A DNA stretch of 53,592 nt from Spongospora subterranea (lineage: Eukaryota; Endomyxa; Phytomyxea; Plasmodiophorida; Plasmodiophoridae): the NCBI GenBank assembly GCA_900404475.1, contig OUQQ01000259.1, positions 1 through 53,592 on the forward strand. The letters run 5' to 3'. The first letter of the stretch is position 1. Every line of letters starts with the position of its first letter. The translations under genes and the position numbers were made by a program. The notes under the pieces were generated by a model that was given only the letters and a program-made list of their open reading frames with translations, was not told where the DNA came from and searched no databases. Positions 7,848 to 20,184 of the stretch are shown here, in pieces.

Positions 7848-10800
7848 TTACTGAATTATAGCTCGGAATGCATCCGCCAGATCTGCATCGTCAACATACC
7901 TTACTCCATCAATATTAAATAGTTTTTGAATGGACAAGGCAGATTTGGCTGTCTTAGGTAACGGTGATTGCTCGCTGACTGCAGCGTTAACACAAATATT
8001 GAGTGCCGTCCTGATTGATAACAGTATTGACTCGAACGCCTTATCAACATCACACTCCGAATTCCCCTGTGATGGTTAAGTACTCAGGTCTACACAGGCT
8101 ATCTATGGTGAACCAACCTCCTTGGCAAGCTCCAAATTCGTTGAACCAGCCAGATCATAGACCTGACCGACATCATATTGGTTACAAGTGATACGTTTAA
8201 CTATGTCGCAGCACGCTATCGTCAGGTCAATACGCCCAACGCTGACCGATGACCGAATCCAACAAAAACAAATCGCAGATGCCTCCAGAGATTCCGAAAA
8301 TGATTTCAGCAGAGTGTCGTCAATCTAAGAAGAAACAGATCAGGTTAAGAAGGTGTAATTGATGAAGCTGGAGCTACTGACCTTAGGAATGCAACATCTT
8401 GTGCGATATGTTGGAAGATATTCCCTCAGAAAAGAATGCAATATCTGCATATATCGTGATCTGGTGCGATTCTCGCGATATGCTGTACACTCCTGATTTC
8501 TGAGAACTAGTAGAGTTTGAACTACGTCCAACGTAGTCGGCTGCTCACCGTTAACTGGTTGATGCATCAAGAAAGAAGTTCCAAGTACCTTTTGAATTTC
8601 TTTTCTCACACTTTCCAGCATCGAATCATCGATCTCCCGACACTGACGTCTTGATTCGATGTTGAACTCTATTGCCGATTCCCGAATATATCGCAATAAT
8701 GCCGGATCCAACTTATCAACAGGTGTCACTATATCCCCCATCTAGGAAGCCATCATTAATTAGGTCCCAGTTGGAAGCATGATTACTAAAGGTTTTACTT
8801 CGAACATTTCCTGGTAGAGAACCACCTCACTGTCTGAAACAGTTCCTGCCATCATCAATATACGACAAACCGATGATGGACTGGAAAATTGTCGTGACAA
8901 TGCAATCAGGGAAGGGACTAATCGCCTGCGATACGAGTCAGCTGGACGCGAAATGCAGGTTTTGGTTACTGCAAACCTAGGATTATGATCTGTATCGATG
9001 ACGATATTAATCGCTTCAACAGCTATGCCAACAGCGGGAACGGAAGACAATTCTACTTGAAGAGAAAGAACCTGAGAAAATTGAAAGATGACCATTCATA
9101 GTGATACAACACTTTTGATTAGACCGGAACCTGCCAATCGAGAAAGGAATCGGGTGATGGTAACAGTGTTCGATAACGAGTTGCCATACTAGCCGATAAT
9201 CGTGCGGAAGATAAATCTCCCATTCTTCGATGAACTTCAGCAATGTATACATGAACTTGTACTAAACAGCGAATAACAGGACTATATCGGTTGATTCGAG
9301 ACGATAACCGCAACATATCTGCTTTGTCCTCTAATGCACATAGAGCTGTTTGCAAATGACTCAATGCTCGTGTTCGATCTGACGGACCTATTGAGAAGAC
9401 AAACCTGGTTAAACTGACTATATATTCAACGGATGAAAACCAAGCATAAAAAGATAAAAAATAACCGAATTTTTAGTTGAAAAAAATTTGTACTCACTGT
9501 CATGAGATAAAAGCATTGACGATAACAGTAGCAGGGCATCATTTTGTTCAAACATGTCATCTTCCGCGACAATTGACTCGATGTTCTGAATCGCGTGATC
9601 CAAGTCTTTTTCCCACGAGGACAATTCTTCTAACAACATTTTCGACCTGTTCCGAACTCGTTTTTCATTGAATCGAGGACTCGTATCGATAATGGACTGT
9701 AGTACAGTTGTAGCGTGTTGATATTTTCCTAGCCCTATGAGCGCATCAGCTTGCAACGATCGGCACTTGAACCACATAGGAGGTGATGGATTTTGAGATA
9801 GGGTTTGAAGGCAATTTGCATTGCAGTCCTGGTATAGTCCCAGATCATAATACCATCGAGCTAATATTAACCTAGATTCAATATCTAAAATAAGAAGGAT
9901 CAGGAATGTAATTGAGAAGAACCCTTGTGACCTCACTATTGGGCATTTTTTCAGCCAATGACTTAATTTTGTCAGTTTGCTTGTAAGAGACAGGCCCTTG
10001 ATTTCCGATCCATGATAACAAACCCATATACGCTGTTTTGATGATATCCAAGGCATTTTCAGGTATATCCAGAGATTCAACAGCCTGAATGCATGATGCA
10101 TTATCGGTTAAGATCGCCTCATTATTCCAAATAGGATAGGAGAGTGAAGACGATGACGATGTTGACCCAATTCTCCAATACACATCTGATGAAGCAATCG
10201 GAGTTCTGATAAGTCGAATGATAATGTCTATTGCTTCAGAGAGTTCGCCTAATGCCAGGCATACCTGAGCCTATCAAAGGATTAGCACATCATCGTCTAG
10301 TCTCTTGTGATAAACCTTCAAAACCAAGGCTGTAGCAGTCAATGTATAGTTGCAACGGCAGGCGTCCAAAAGGACGGTAAGAGGAGCCAGGGCGTATAAT
10401 GGATTGTTATCATATAACACTTGATGAACTGCGAACGTGAATGTCTTGATGTAGTCCGACATGTGGAGCCGATCAGGTGTATGGACTAGATCAAGACCGG
10501 GGAATATCTAACATTGGTTGATTTAGAAGCGATGTGATTTATCGATATTCAAGAGACATACAGGATTAGGGGATTGGCTCGTCAGAACGAGGTCAATTAA
10601 CTGATGAGCGTTGATGGAGCTGATAGATATGAGACAAAGCGCCAAAACACAGCATATCTGTGCAGTTAAGACATTAAAACCGTGATTGAAACGACTGTCC
10701 GGATCATGTAAAACCTCTGCCGATCTGCTTTTTATCGACATATCAGTTCCGGAAATGCTGATTCGGTAGTGAGATATTGACCCATAAATACAATTCCAGA

Positions 10801-13800
10801 AGCCTATACGGCTTAGGATTGCTCTGCAATCGTTGGGATGCATGCGAGCAGTAATTGATAGTGACTCCAATACTAGGCCCCTATACTTTTGCATGTAAAA
10901 ACCCAAATATAGTTGAGTAACTGTCGAATAGCTACCATGTGCGACGTGCTGACTCAAAACGTCTCAAATAACTTAATATATTACCAAGATCCAGCAGCGA
11001 TCGGGATAATATTATTGATTCTTGCTTAGACCGCGCCAACTCAACGACTTTCTCATATTGCCCGATTACCAACTCCATTTCGTTATGATGATTGTCGGGG
11101 TTGTTATCCTTCAAATTACTATCCCTAAACTGTTCCATCGCCGTAAAAAACTGGTGTCTGACATGATCTAGCCTTTTCAGGCATAAACTCCGATCTCGTT
11201 CCACTTCATCGAGCTTATTTTTGAACCTCTTCAACCTGGTCTCATCACCATTCAATCTCTTTTTGGCATTATCACAGACGTTTTGTAACTCCATCCTAAT
11301 ACGTTCATGAGACTCCACCAACACCGACAACCTGTCAATATTGTTACAAGGTGAACCAGATCACCTCGAACCTCTTACTTATCATCCTCCTCTTTTTTTC
11401 CAAGACGACTCCTCTTTAGAGCTCGACGTTTAGCACTCTCCTGTCGATGTTGCTCGATGGAGGCATCTGCTTGCTGTAGCTCAAGCATTGCCTGGCCATG
11501 GAGTGCTTTTGCCTGATTGTAAAGCTGTGTCTGGGCGAAAATTGTATAATGCATGTGGTGGACCGTAAAGTAATACTACAAAACAGATAAGCAAATTGGT
11601 GAACAATCGTGAGCACCGACTTTGACCACAGTTACTAACCTGAGTGTTACTGTCAAATCTATCACACATATCTACTAAAGTTTGCCATGAACGGGAATAA
11701 AACAGCGTCCATATGGTCCATTGAAATATGATATATATCAAATTAAGATCAAGATCTGGAATGGGTATAAACCATAGCCAATACAGCCATTCATCTTGAG
11801 CAATTAGGTCGTGACAAGACGAATATCGCAAGCCATATGATAGATGAATGGGATGGCGTCGAATCAAATCAGCCTGAACAACATCGTTTTGATGATGAGT
11901 TTTGAACCATTCTATCATGCTTAGAACATGATCCATGATCGATGATAACATTGGAGAAAGGTTCGAAATACGTTGGGGACTGTGGTTATGTTGTATGATC
12001 GCATTAGCCACGATTCGCAATGTTTGCTGTAATTGCGTCCATGATTCCGACTTATACGCCAAATCAACTGATGAACTTATTGCATTCCAGAAATCAAGCC
12101 CTGCTTACTTTGTGAGACCATAGAGTAACGATATGTATCTGATTGAGGAACATACCGATAATTGGCGAGGAACCCAATGGTGATGCTTTGTCTAAATCCG
12201 CAACGAACTGTGACAAGTCGATGTGACGATAAGATTCCCATTCCCACCCTAAAAGGGAAGTTGGTGAAGAAGGCGGTTCTCGTGAACACCATATGCACAA
12301 AGCTTGGATCATAGCTGATGTGGAATATATTGATAATTTATCGCTTGGACCTGTGAGATCCCCTGGAGCTGGTTTAGGGATCCATTCCAACGCCAGATTG
12401 ACCTGACCACCATGCAAAGCCTTTTCACATAGCAAAACTCGTACAATAAGCGGGAAGTCGGACACGGATTTAATCGATGATAAATCGGTTTGCTGGAGAA
12501 GTCGAAGTTGATCAGGATTTGTATCGGTTTCAGTTGGAATAGGGAGCATATCTTTGAACAGCGACGACCGTGATAATACAGAGTAAAGAGCCTTGGATTC
12601 AGCAGTTTTCAAAGAGAAAATGATGCTGAGTTGGGATTTGTCAAGAAACATATTGGATTGGCGATATTGATCATATATCAAGTAAATAGCATAGGATAAT
12701 CGCGGGATTATTGACAGAATTGCCTGGGTGAAATGTTGCTTATCCACCTGTATTAATGGTAAATTCTATGAAGTTCAGTTTGATAAACAAGTATACCAAC
12801 CTGTAGTATGTATTGGAGAGTAGGAATGGATATAGATAACGACGATGGTAGATGCAATATTGGACAAAGAATTCTGTAGATAAGCAAACAAGTTTCCAGA
12901 GTCTGATGAACATCGTTGATTGATGATGAAGCTACTATGGACAAAAGAAGATACTGGGCCTGCCCCAACAGGTATTCTTCACCGTGATCAATAGGCTTGA
13001 CATGTACTGACGGTCTGCAAAGGGATCTCGTTAAAAATTGAAGTAGAGCAAAAATGACGTACTACTTGGACAATATAGCTGGTATCGGATGAGTAGAGGA
13101 TATTACATGCGCTGCGACCGATACAGCTCTTACGAATTGTGCAGGCGATCGCGATAGAGCGTGTTGATCCCAAATTCGGAATGGGATGTGATCATGATAT
13201 GATGGAGTGTATTGAGTCCCCACACTCTGCACACATACAACAGGAACATCACATTAGTAACATAGCAACCATGTTACTCTATGATAGATGATACAGCAGG
13301 CATCATGATGAATGTATCAGTGATGTAACTGGGGACGGTCCACAGTGAAAAACGGCAACGTAAACATGCATAACAGTGGTGATACAGTGAGTGGCGGGTT
13401 GGCGATACACGAGTACTGTACGGTTCACGAAGCTATATAGCGCCTAACTCATGATGAGATTACCTCAAATGATATTTCCCTAATTGCACGATGAGCAGCG
13501 AACCGAGCAATATCTTTGACGCCGAGCTGAAAGGCAGCTTGGCTCAGATATGCCCAGCAAAGAGGAGCTGGAATAGGGAACGAAGAAGTATATGGATGCG
13601 ACACAGGGCCCATATGCGATCTGAATCCACAAACGTCAGGTCAATGTTTGATACAGTGACCGTTATTACGATGGGCCTGGACGAAGAGCAAATACATAGG
13701 ATGTGTTGGGGCTTAGTCCTGATATAATAACTGGCTGGTGAATCTGGCCAGGTTCCAGGTCGATTCCTAACCCCTTCAACTGAACATCACTGGTGGTGAC

Positions 13801-16665
13801 ATTGACTCCATATTTGATGTCCTTCCCATATATTCGCCATCCAACACCTATATCGATGCTCTCACTACCGATATATAACCCGATAGAACTTCTTGTAATC
13901 CAGGCCAAGCGGAGGGCTTGCTCCCCCTCTTTGTGCGAGGTTGCCTCAGTTGCTGAAATGGCCTCATCATGCTCTAGCAATAATGTTTGAGCTCGAGCGA
14001 GCCGAGTTATCGACTACATTTAGACCCAATAAGAAACCCATCATCTGTGCAATTACAATGGCACCTTATCTGACTTATTTACGGTGCTTAACTGTATCCA
14101 GAATAAAGATTTTGATAGCCGATCCTGGCCAATTTCGTCTATAACAGACCTAAGGAACAGAGGCCCGGACGCGATTTTCGCTCGATATAACGCCATCAAC
14201 AAGTCAGCATGAAGACATGTAATTGTGTTGTGATAAGAATCGGGTTGACCAGNATAAGAAACCCATCATCTGTGCAATTACAATGGCACCTTATCTGACT
14301 TATTTACGGTGCTTAACTGTATCCAGAATAAAGATTTTGATAGCCGATCCTGGCCAATTTCGTCTATAACAGACCTAAGGAACAGAGGCCCGGACGCGAT
14401 TTTCGCTCGATATAACGCCATCAACAAGTCAGCATGAAGACATGTAATTGTGTTGTGATAAGAATCGGGTTGACCAGGCCCATTATTTGCCAATAAATCA
14501 ACCCGCAACGAATGGCTAGGAATCAGGTGAGAGCATCTAGAAGATCGATATTCATATACAATATGAAGAGCCCCCGATATGATCTTGATAAGGATGTCAA
14601 AAGACATAGGACGGCACGCCTTTGCCAAACAATCAACTTATTATGCATCTAAGTGTCACACGGATTTGAATGTCCAACAATACCAGTTCTAACGCCATTT
14701 GAGATATGAGCATGGGATCATCCGGAGATGATTTGATCCATATTAGGAATATATTGACGAATACAGAACACGACTCCGGTGAAGGATCAGATGGATGTGA
14801 TCCTATCTGTAATAAAAAGATTCTGCTGAGACATGATACGAGCTGGGGGATCGTTGAATGGACCTGTTTATCTGGTATTGGCTGATATAACATACGAGAT
14901 ATGTATCCCCGATAGATCATGACAAATGCCCGATTAGCGAGATCAGGATATGGGAGGTCGCCTAACGATAATAAATCCCCAGTGACACTCTTCAGCTACA
15001 GCACAATTATTAACAACAAAGTCAAAAAGCATAATGGCAGTAGTTAAAATATTACCTTCTCTTCCCAGACGCTATCAACATTAGCAATGGTCAAAGCCAA
15101 TATTGAAAGCTGAGATAGAAGTAGCATTGGTTTAACGGCTGCAATGCTTCGATTTGGGATAAGAGAGATAATATCACTCAATGCCTTATGGCGGCCCCAA
15201 ACAACACACAACCTTAGAAGGGATTGGTATATCCAACATTCACCATCTACGAAATTGCCATTCAAAATACTGTAATTGAGTGGTAAATGAAAATGGCCAG
15301 AACCTGAATCAGATGTGAATTCACCAACCGCAGAGGGATTGGTTCCATCGCTCGCGCCGTTGCACGATTTTATCTGATCCATGTATTGACTCCACTGGGA
15401 TACAAGTTGAAAATGGCTTCACGACACATACCAGGATAATGGCGTATTCTAACGCATTGGTGATTTTATCTTCATGTGTTGATTGATAATTTAGATCTGG
15501 CAAAGGAATCGCTGCCATAGTTGAAATAACTGCACGAAGCTTGCCAGACGTCGATTGATAATTTCCTTTTTCAATAGCTTCATTGATTTTGGCCTGGTCC
15601 GTTGCATACTTCATCGTGAGTTCAATCTTGCTGATACGAGATCTAGCTGATACAATGATGGTCCGAATTGATAATGGTATAGGAAGATCGGCTTCAAGCC
15701 ACAGCTGTAATTCATTGACCTGTATTGCCTCTTTGTCAGAAGATTTCATGTGCTAAAAGTGGCCTCACAATGACATTACTTTTTTGAGTGCCCTTTCTAT
15801 AACGGCAGAAATGGCCTGAAAGTCGTTGAGCTGGAAGAAGGCAGATGCGACAGAAGAATAGAGTGTGATTCTCCATGAGAGATACGTTGGTGAGCATAAA
15901 GGGAGGCATGTCTCCATTGCCAAAATGCACCAATTGATGTATGGGATAACATCACGAGTATGACCCTGGAGCAATAATATCTGGCTCATATTGTGTAGAT
16001 GGATAGATCCATTATGAATTATCCAACATAACGACTCGGAATCGTCCTCCTTCAGCACACGACCCATGTCAGTCTGATCAATAATTTCAGCAACACTGCT
16101 GGCAATAATCCTAGCAACAAAGGCACCTGGATCATGTCCATAGCTTTAACGGCCTTGTCGACGCTGCTGCGATAGAGAAGTTTAGGGTCCTGTATCATAG
16201 TTGTCTTGAACGCACATTGAGCCCGCCCGAAATACGCCTGGGATTTGATTGAAGATGATTCGCTTCCAGGGTCATTTGGAGCTTGGGTTAATGGTTGAAA
16301 GCAAACACCATCAGCGACGTCATTCTATGATATAGGGACCATTAACCAGCGATATGTCATCGCGATATGGCACTAACCTGATTTACATTAAGCAGGAGAT
16401 GGCCACAATGTATCAGTAATCTGGAAATGACCAGCTCTGGTAAAAGCCCATAGAGCTTGGCAACCTCTGATCGTAGTTGATTATGTAATTGAATTTCGGA
16501 TGTACATTTGATAGATATTGAATCAGATGGCTTAATTGCATCGCCCCTTTTGTCTGCAGCTGTTTGTGATAATAGTTTGCTAAATCGATGGGTGAATGCT
16601 TTCAATGCACGGCTATTTGCCAATCCAAGCTGGACTCCTTCACATATGGAATCGACATCAATCAT
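7848..16665 (-). CDS. CFAP54: CFAP54, axonemal central-pair protein (many exons)
   Basis: This very large gene has many short introns and encodes roughly 2,300 residues by my estimate. CFAP54 belongs to the C1d projection of the central apparatus in motile cilia. The first exon starts MIDVDSICEGVQLGL at 16665. A TPR-like helical region follows, with the diagnostic segment METCLPLCSPTYLSWR near 15,880, close to the vertebrate CFAP54 pattern. A fibronectin-III-like region lies at about 13,980-13,500 (GLSPNTSYVFAL, then a block ending LCWAYLSQAAFQLG), as in known CFAP54. The rest is helical repeats ending at a stop at 7848-7850 (ADAFRAIIQ). Most introns are about 50-60 nt, but one near 13,236-13,447 is about 210 nt. 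An assembly gap at 14253 duplicates 227 bases of coding sequence. Individual exon borders were not all resolved. Confidence 0.8.
13262..13284. repeat. Perfect palindrome inside a long CFAP54 intron
   Basis: AGTAACATAGCAACCATGTTACT near 13255-13280 has 8-bp complementary arms around a 7-base loop. It lies within the unusually long CFAP54 intron and could be a structured RNA element, a transposon end or chance. Confidence 0.5.
14026..14480. other. Assembly gap with duplicated flank
   Basis: A single N at 14253 separates two identical 227-base blocks (14026-14252 and 14254-14480). This is the signature of two contigs whose overlapping ends were joined without merging, not a biological repeat. 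Any CFAP54 model should use only one copy. Confidence 0.9.
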
Positions 16666-17025
16666 TCCACGTTGACGTACTCAGGACAGGCGATATGGAC
16701 AAGGTGGCAATGGCCTGTGATGTGCATACTGATACTGCTCCCATGGAAAATACTCTATACCGCTTCAACCTTCATCTTAACCGTCTCTTGTTATTGAAAA
16801 CTGCTGATTGGATTATGTAACACAATCCAATCATCAAAGAACATGTTAGTGTTAGGAGGACTCTCCGAATAATGTTGTTATTTAAATTTACCGGCTCTCA
16901 TCTCTCGGATGGATACATGTGCTACGACTAAGCTATAGCTCAAAACTCTGGAGAACACGCTAAAAGAAGATTCTAGATAGAATTTCATCTACTTGCACCA
17001 TCAATCCATGACGTAATAACATTTA
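16666..17025. other. CFAP54 upstream region
   Basis: No gene seen. This stretch lies between the CFAP54 start and the BRF1 stop, both on the minus strand, and probably holds the CFAP54 promoter and the BRF1 3' UTR. Confidence 0.4.
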
Positions 17026-19122
17026 CTAATCATCATCAAAATAATCGCCAGCAGGTTCATTATCGTCATCATATTCTTCATGAACGAGGTCTGTATCGTG
17101 CTCGTCGTTGTCCACAAAATCATTATCATCAATGAAATCTTCATCGGCCGCAACATCATGAGGTGCCACATCTAGAGAAGTTTTCATTAGCAACGTTGCT
17201 GCGGCAAAAATACATGCATGTTAACCGACCAGCAGAACTAGATGGATTACTCGTATTATCGGTCAATGATGATGGATCGAAGAGATTTTTTAAGACATCA
17301 TAATTAATTTTAGATGATACCCTATTATTGGACAACGCGTTCATTGTGGCTTCTGCTGGTGTTTTCGCACCTTCCTAAGGATTTTCAATGAAAAATACTC
17401 AGCATGAATTGTTTTTCGGCAGAGTTCGCTACTCACAGCTGCCTTGGCTTTCCTCTTTCTACGCTTAATGGATTCTGGTTCAATACCCATCGCGATCTGA
17501 TCTTCTTCCCATTTCCTCTTGATTTCCTGCAGATTAATTCTCAGTATCGTCTTCGTGAAGATTGCAGCATCAAAGTAGTTGTTACCTGTTCTTGTAGATA
17601 TTCTCTGTTAATATCAAGCCATATTCTTTCTTTGCATTCTTGTTCGGCATGTGAGAGAACCATGCGAGAAACTTCTTCATCGTCCGAAGAATCCGAAATA
17701 CTTTCTTCGGTCACAGTCTTGCCGTTCTCATCCACAGTAACTGTTACTGACCCATCGTTTCCATCAGTGTTCGGATCTGTCTGGTTCTCAAGACCAACTC
17801 CCCGAGTTGACAAAGGGGCTGGGACCCCACCTGATGCCTAACATATTGATTACCAAAGCGAAATAGAAAATATTCAGTAAGACATACAGCTACTGGCGGG
17901 GGAGGCTGCGGACACTTGGACTTTGAAGTCATGCAACCTGGGCTGAACTCATTCTCAAGGTTTCGCATTTCTGATGAATTCAACGCTTCGTCCATTTCAT
18001 CATCGATATCCTTCTGTACATCTTTTTCCAATTCCAATTCCTCTTCACCAATAGCAGCGCATGCATCTTGTGCATCCTTTTTGAAACATGGAGGGTCCAT
18101 TTCCTCAGCAAAATCATCAGCGGATACGTTGAATTCAGCGACTGTTTGCTCAGACGAAGGGGTCTCAATAAATTCCATAACTCGCTTCCTTAACGTCGCT
18201 TCGCATATTTTTACCACCCTTCCGACTTCCTTTTGTGATCGTCGAAAGCCATGAAGCCGGGCTGCGATAATTAGTGACGCCCCGCAGATACCAGCAGGTC
18301 GTCGTCCTAGACAAAGCTCATTCGAACACCGCGAAGCGATCTAGTACAAATCAACGTACCAATTGACATCCAATCTCGGCACATTCTGGACACAAGTCTA
18401 AGTGCTGTCATTGCTACCAGGTGCGTCTTATCTTCGAATTCCAGACGCGATGCGAATCGATGTACAAATAACGACGGATCGATGATCGGCATGGAAATAT
18501 TTAACACCCTTATGAATTTCATGAATGTTTTGCCTAAGAGGATAATGGGAAAACGACGATTGTTCGGAAAATCAACAGTACCCAAAATATAGACATTCGC
18601 TTGAAGAACGTCGGAAAAATCAATAAGCAAATGCTGAGTTTTCTCCCGTCTACATACTATATAAAGGCATGCAGCAACAACATGATCCGTTTTCCGCCCT
18701 TGAATGAAGTTGTGCTGGACAGCGAGCATGAAGAGCCTATGGGCTGCATCTATATGATGACGAGTCATCTGCAGCGACATGGCAATCTATTGGCCGACCA
18801 AGTTATTGGTTGGTTATTTGTGGAATTTGATTGAACTTCCGACCTGTTGAATCTTAACACGGCCTCGAGATAATGTCACCTCACGTGATTCTGTGCCAAA
18901 CATAAGACTCGATCCTTGCTGCCTAGCTCCAGCTCCAAGCTGTGTCGAGCCATTAGCCGGCACGAACTGACCAACCATCGAGTTGCTTCCGGCGGCATCT
19001 TGCACGAATCCCAACTCGGTCACGATCTGGTTTTCAGATAAAACAGCACCACATGACATGCATGTTGAATCACCACGACTATGATTATATTCGATATCGG
19101 TTCCACCACATTTACACGACAT
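17026..19122 (-). CDS. BRF1: TFIIIB subunit BRF1
   Basis: BRF1 recruits RNA polymerase III to tRNA and 5S genes together with TBP and BDP1. The gene has several short introns. Its N-terminal zinc ribbon reads MSCKCGGTDI...CMSCG. The two cyclin folds follow: GRKTDHVVAACLYIVCR, then LGKTFMKFIR after splicing, IIDPSLFVHRF, MTALRLVSRM and, after another intron, GRRPAGICGASLIIAARLHG and VVKICEATLRKRV. The BRF1-specific C-terminal blocks are present: EEVSRMVLSHAE...INREYLQEQ and VSSKINYDVL. The tail is acidic and ends at a stop at 17026-17028. The first Cys pair is C-K-C rather than the usual C-x2-C. Identity is clear from motif order. Confidence 0.93.
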
Positions 19123-19271
19123 AATGTCGTTACAGCAGCCTAACGCTACTGTATACCTCTTATCTATCGATAGCCGCTAGTCCAGCCTGTCAATGAAAAA
19201 AATAGGAATCCTGGCTCAGTTTTCCCAAACGCGGGTCAATCATGCGCAGTTAATAGGCCGCCCCTGAAATT

Positions 19272-19547
19272 ATGGCGATAAAGGACCGTGCTGTGGCCAT
19301 ATCTCTTTTCGGACAGAGTAGTTCGCGCCTTGTTCAGGTCATGGCAGCAGTTTACGACACTATACCGATGAAGATAGCAAAACCCAGTACTATTTCTCCC
19401 ATTTATTGCCACGAATTCGTTGGGTTCAGTTTCCCACCTCCAATATCCAAAAAAACGTGTATTTTTGCGGGATCAGTGCACTTGAGATTACGCAAACGAT
19501 TGCATGTTGGATCAGAACAGGCATTTATATTATCTGATAAAAAGTAA
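19272..19547 (+). CDS. Small uncharacterised ORF, 91 residues
   Basis: An ATG at 19272 opens an uninterrupted 91-residue frame ending five bases before the stop of the convergent SPC12 gene and diverging from BRF1. The C-terminal half is basic (LRLRKRLHVGSEQAF) and vaguely recalls ubiquitin-like ATG8/ATG12 segments, but it lacks the rest of those folds. I do not assign a family. The position between two firm genes on the opposite strand makes a real gene plausible; a chance frame is also possible. Confidence 0.35.
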   Translation: MAIKDRAVAISLFGQSSSRLVQVMAAVYDTIPMKIAKPSTISPIYCHEFVGFSFPPPISKKTCIFAGSVHLRLRKRLHVGSEQAFILSDKK

Positions 19548-19551
19548 CACA

Positions 19552-19954
19552 TCATTTTGATTTCTTTACGGGTGCGGCAACGGCGACCGGCTGGAATGGA
19601 AGCGGATTACGATTATACATTGGCCAATCTGGCAGGCATAACTATAAAGCGTTGGTTGAGGGCGCATTGATATGTGCATAGTTGGACTAACCACAGCAGA
19701 TACAGCAGTTCCTCCTAGAACTGTGTAAACCGAATATGATAGTTTCTGACAGACGAGCCCGATTATGAAACCGATAACCTAAGTTAATCGAATTTTTACA
19801 CTCATTTGGGGGAATGGGGTATTGTCCTACAGCAGAAAGAAATACGACAAACATGCCGACCCTCTCGCAAAAAATTTGCCCTTTCCAATCCTGAACAAAC
19901 AGAAATTACAGCATGTTAGACGAAAGTGATGCAGCTCACACATCAACTTACCAT
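19552..19954 (-). CDS. SPCS1: Signal peptidase complex subunit 1 (SPC12)
   Basis: Four exons (19952-19954, 19831-19890, 19692-19778, 19552-19641) splice to 79 residues. SPC12 is a small two-pass ER membrane subunit of the signal peptidase complex. The protein opens MDWKGQ like animal SPCS1 (MDYKGQ). It has two hydrophobic segments (GMFVVFLSAVIGFIIGLV and a second around YTVLGGTAVSAVLC) and the signature LPDWPMYNRNPLPFQPV, matching LPPWPIYRRHPLKWLPV. Exon 1 is only the ATG, followed directly by a consensus GTAAGT donor; upstream in the same frame there is a stop. The C-terminal Lys tail is cytosolic. Identity is strong despite the small exons. Confidence 0.88.
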
Positions 19955-20184
19955 CCTCACTGAATTGCGACCGCAGCTACCCCTGGAATTGAACTATGCA
20001 ACGGAGCCTAACGACTTTTCAGGCTGGAGTTGTGGTCAATGATGCCGATTAGTACGAGTAAAGTCCGTCACGTTCTCCAACTGGGGCAAACAGAACGACA
20101 ACAGTGCCGCCAACTTATATAGGGCCAATGGGTAACGCGCTCAGTCAAGAGAATTTCAAGGCTTTTTTTATCGAATCTATTTAT

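Noticed and set aside
13491..13727. Plus-strand 78-residue frame
   Set aside because: It lies antisense to the FN3-adjacent exons of CFAP54 and has no features of its own.
14026..14480. A 227-bp biological direct repeat in CFAP54
   Set aside because: The copies are identical and separated by a single N, so an unmerged contig overlap is the simpler explanation.
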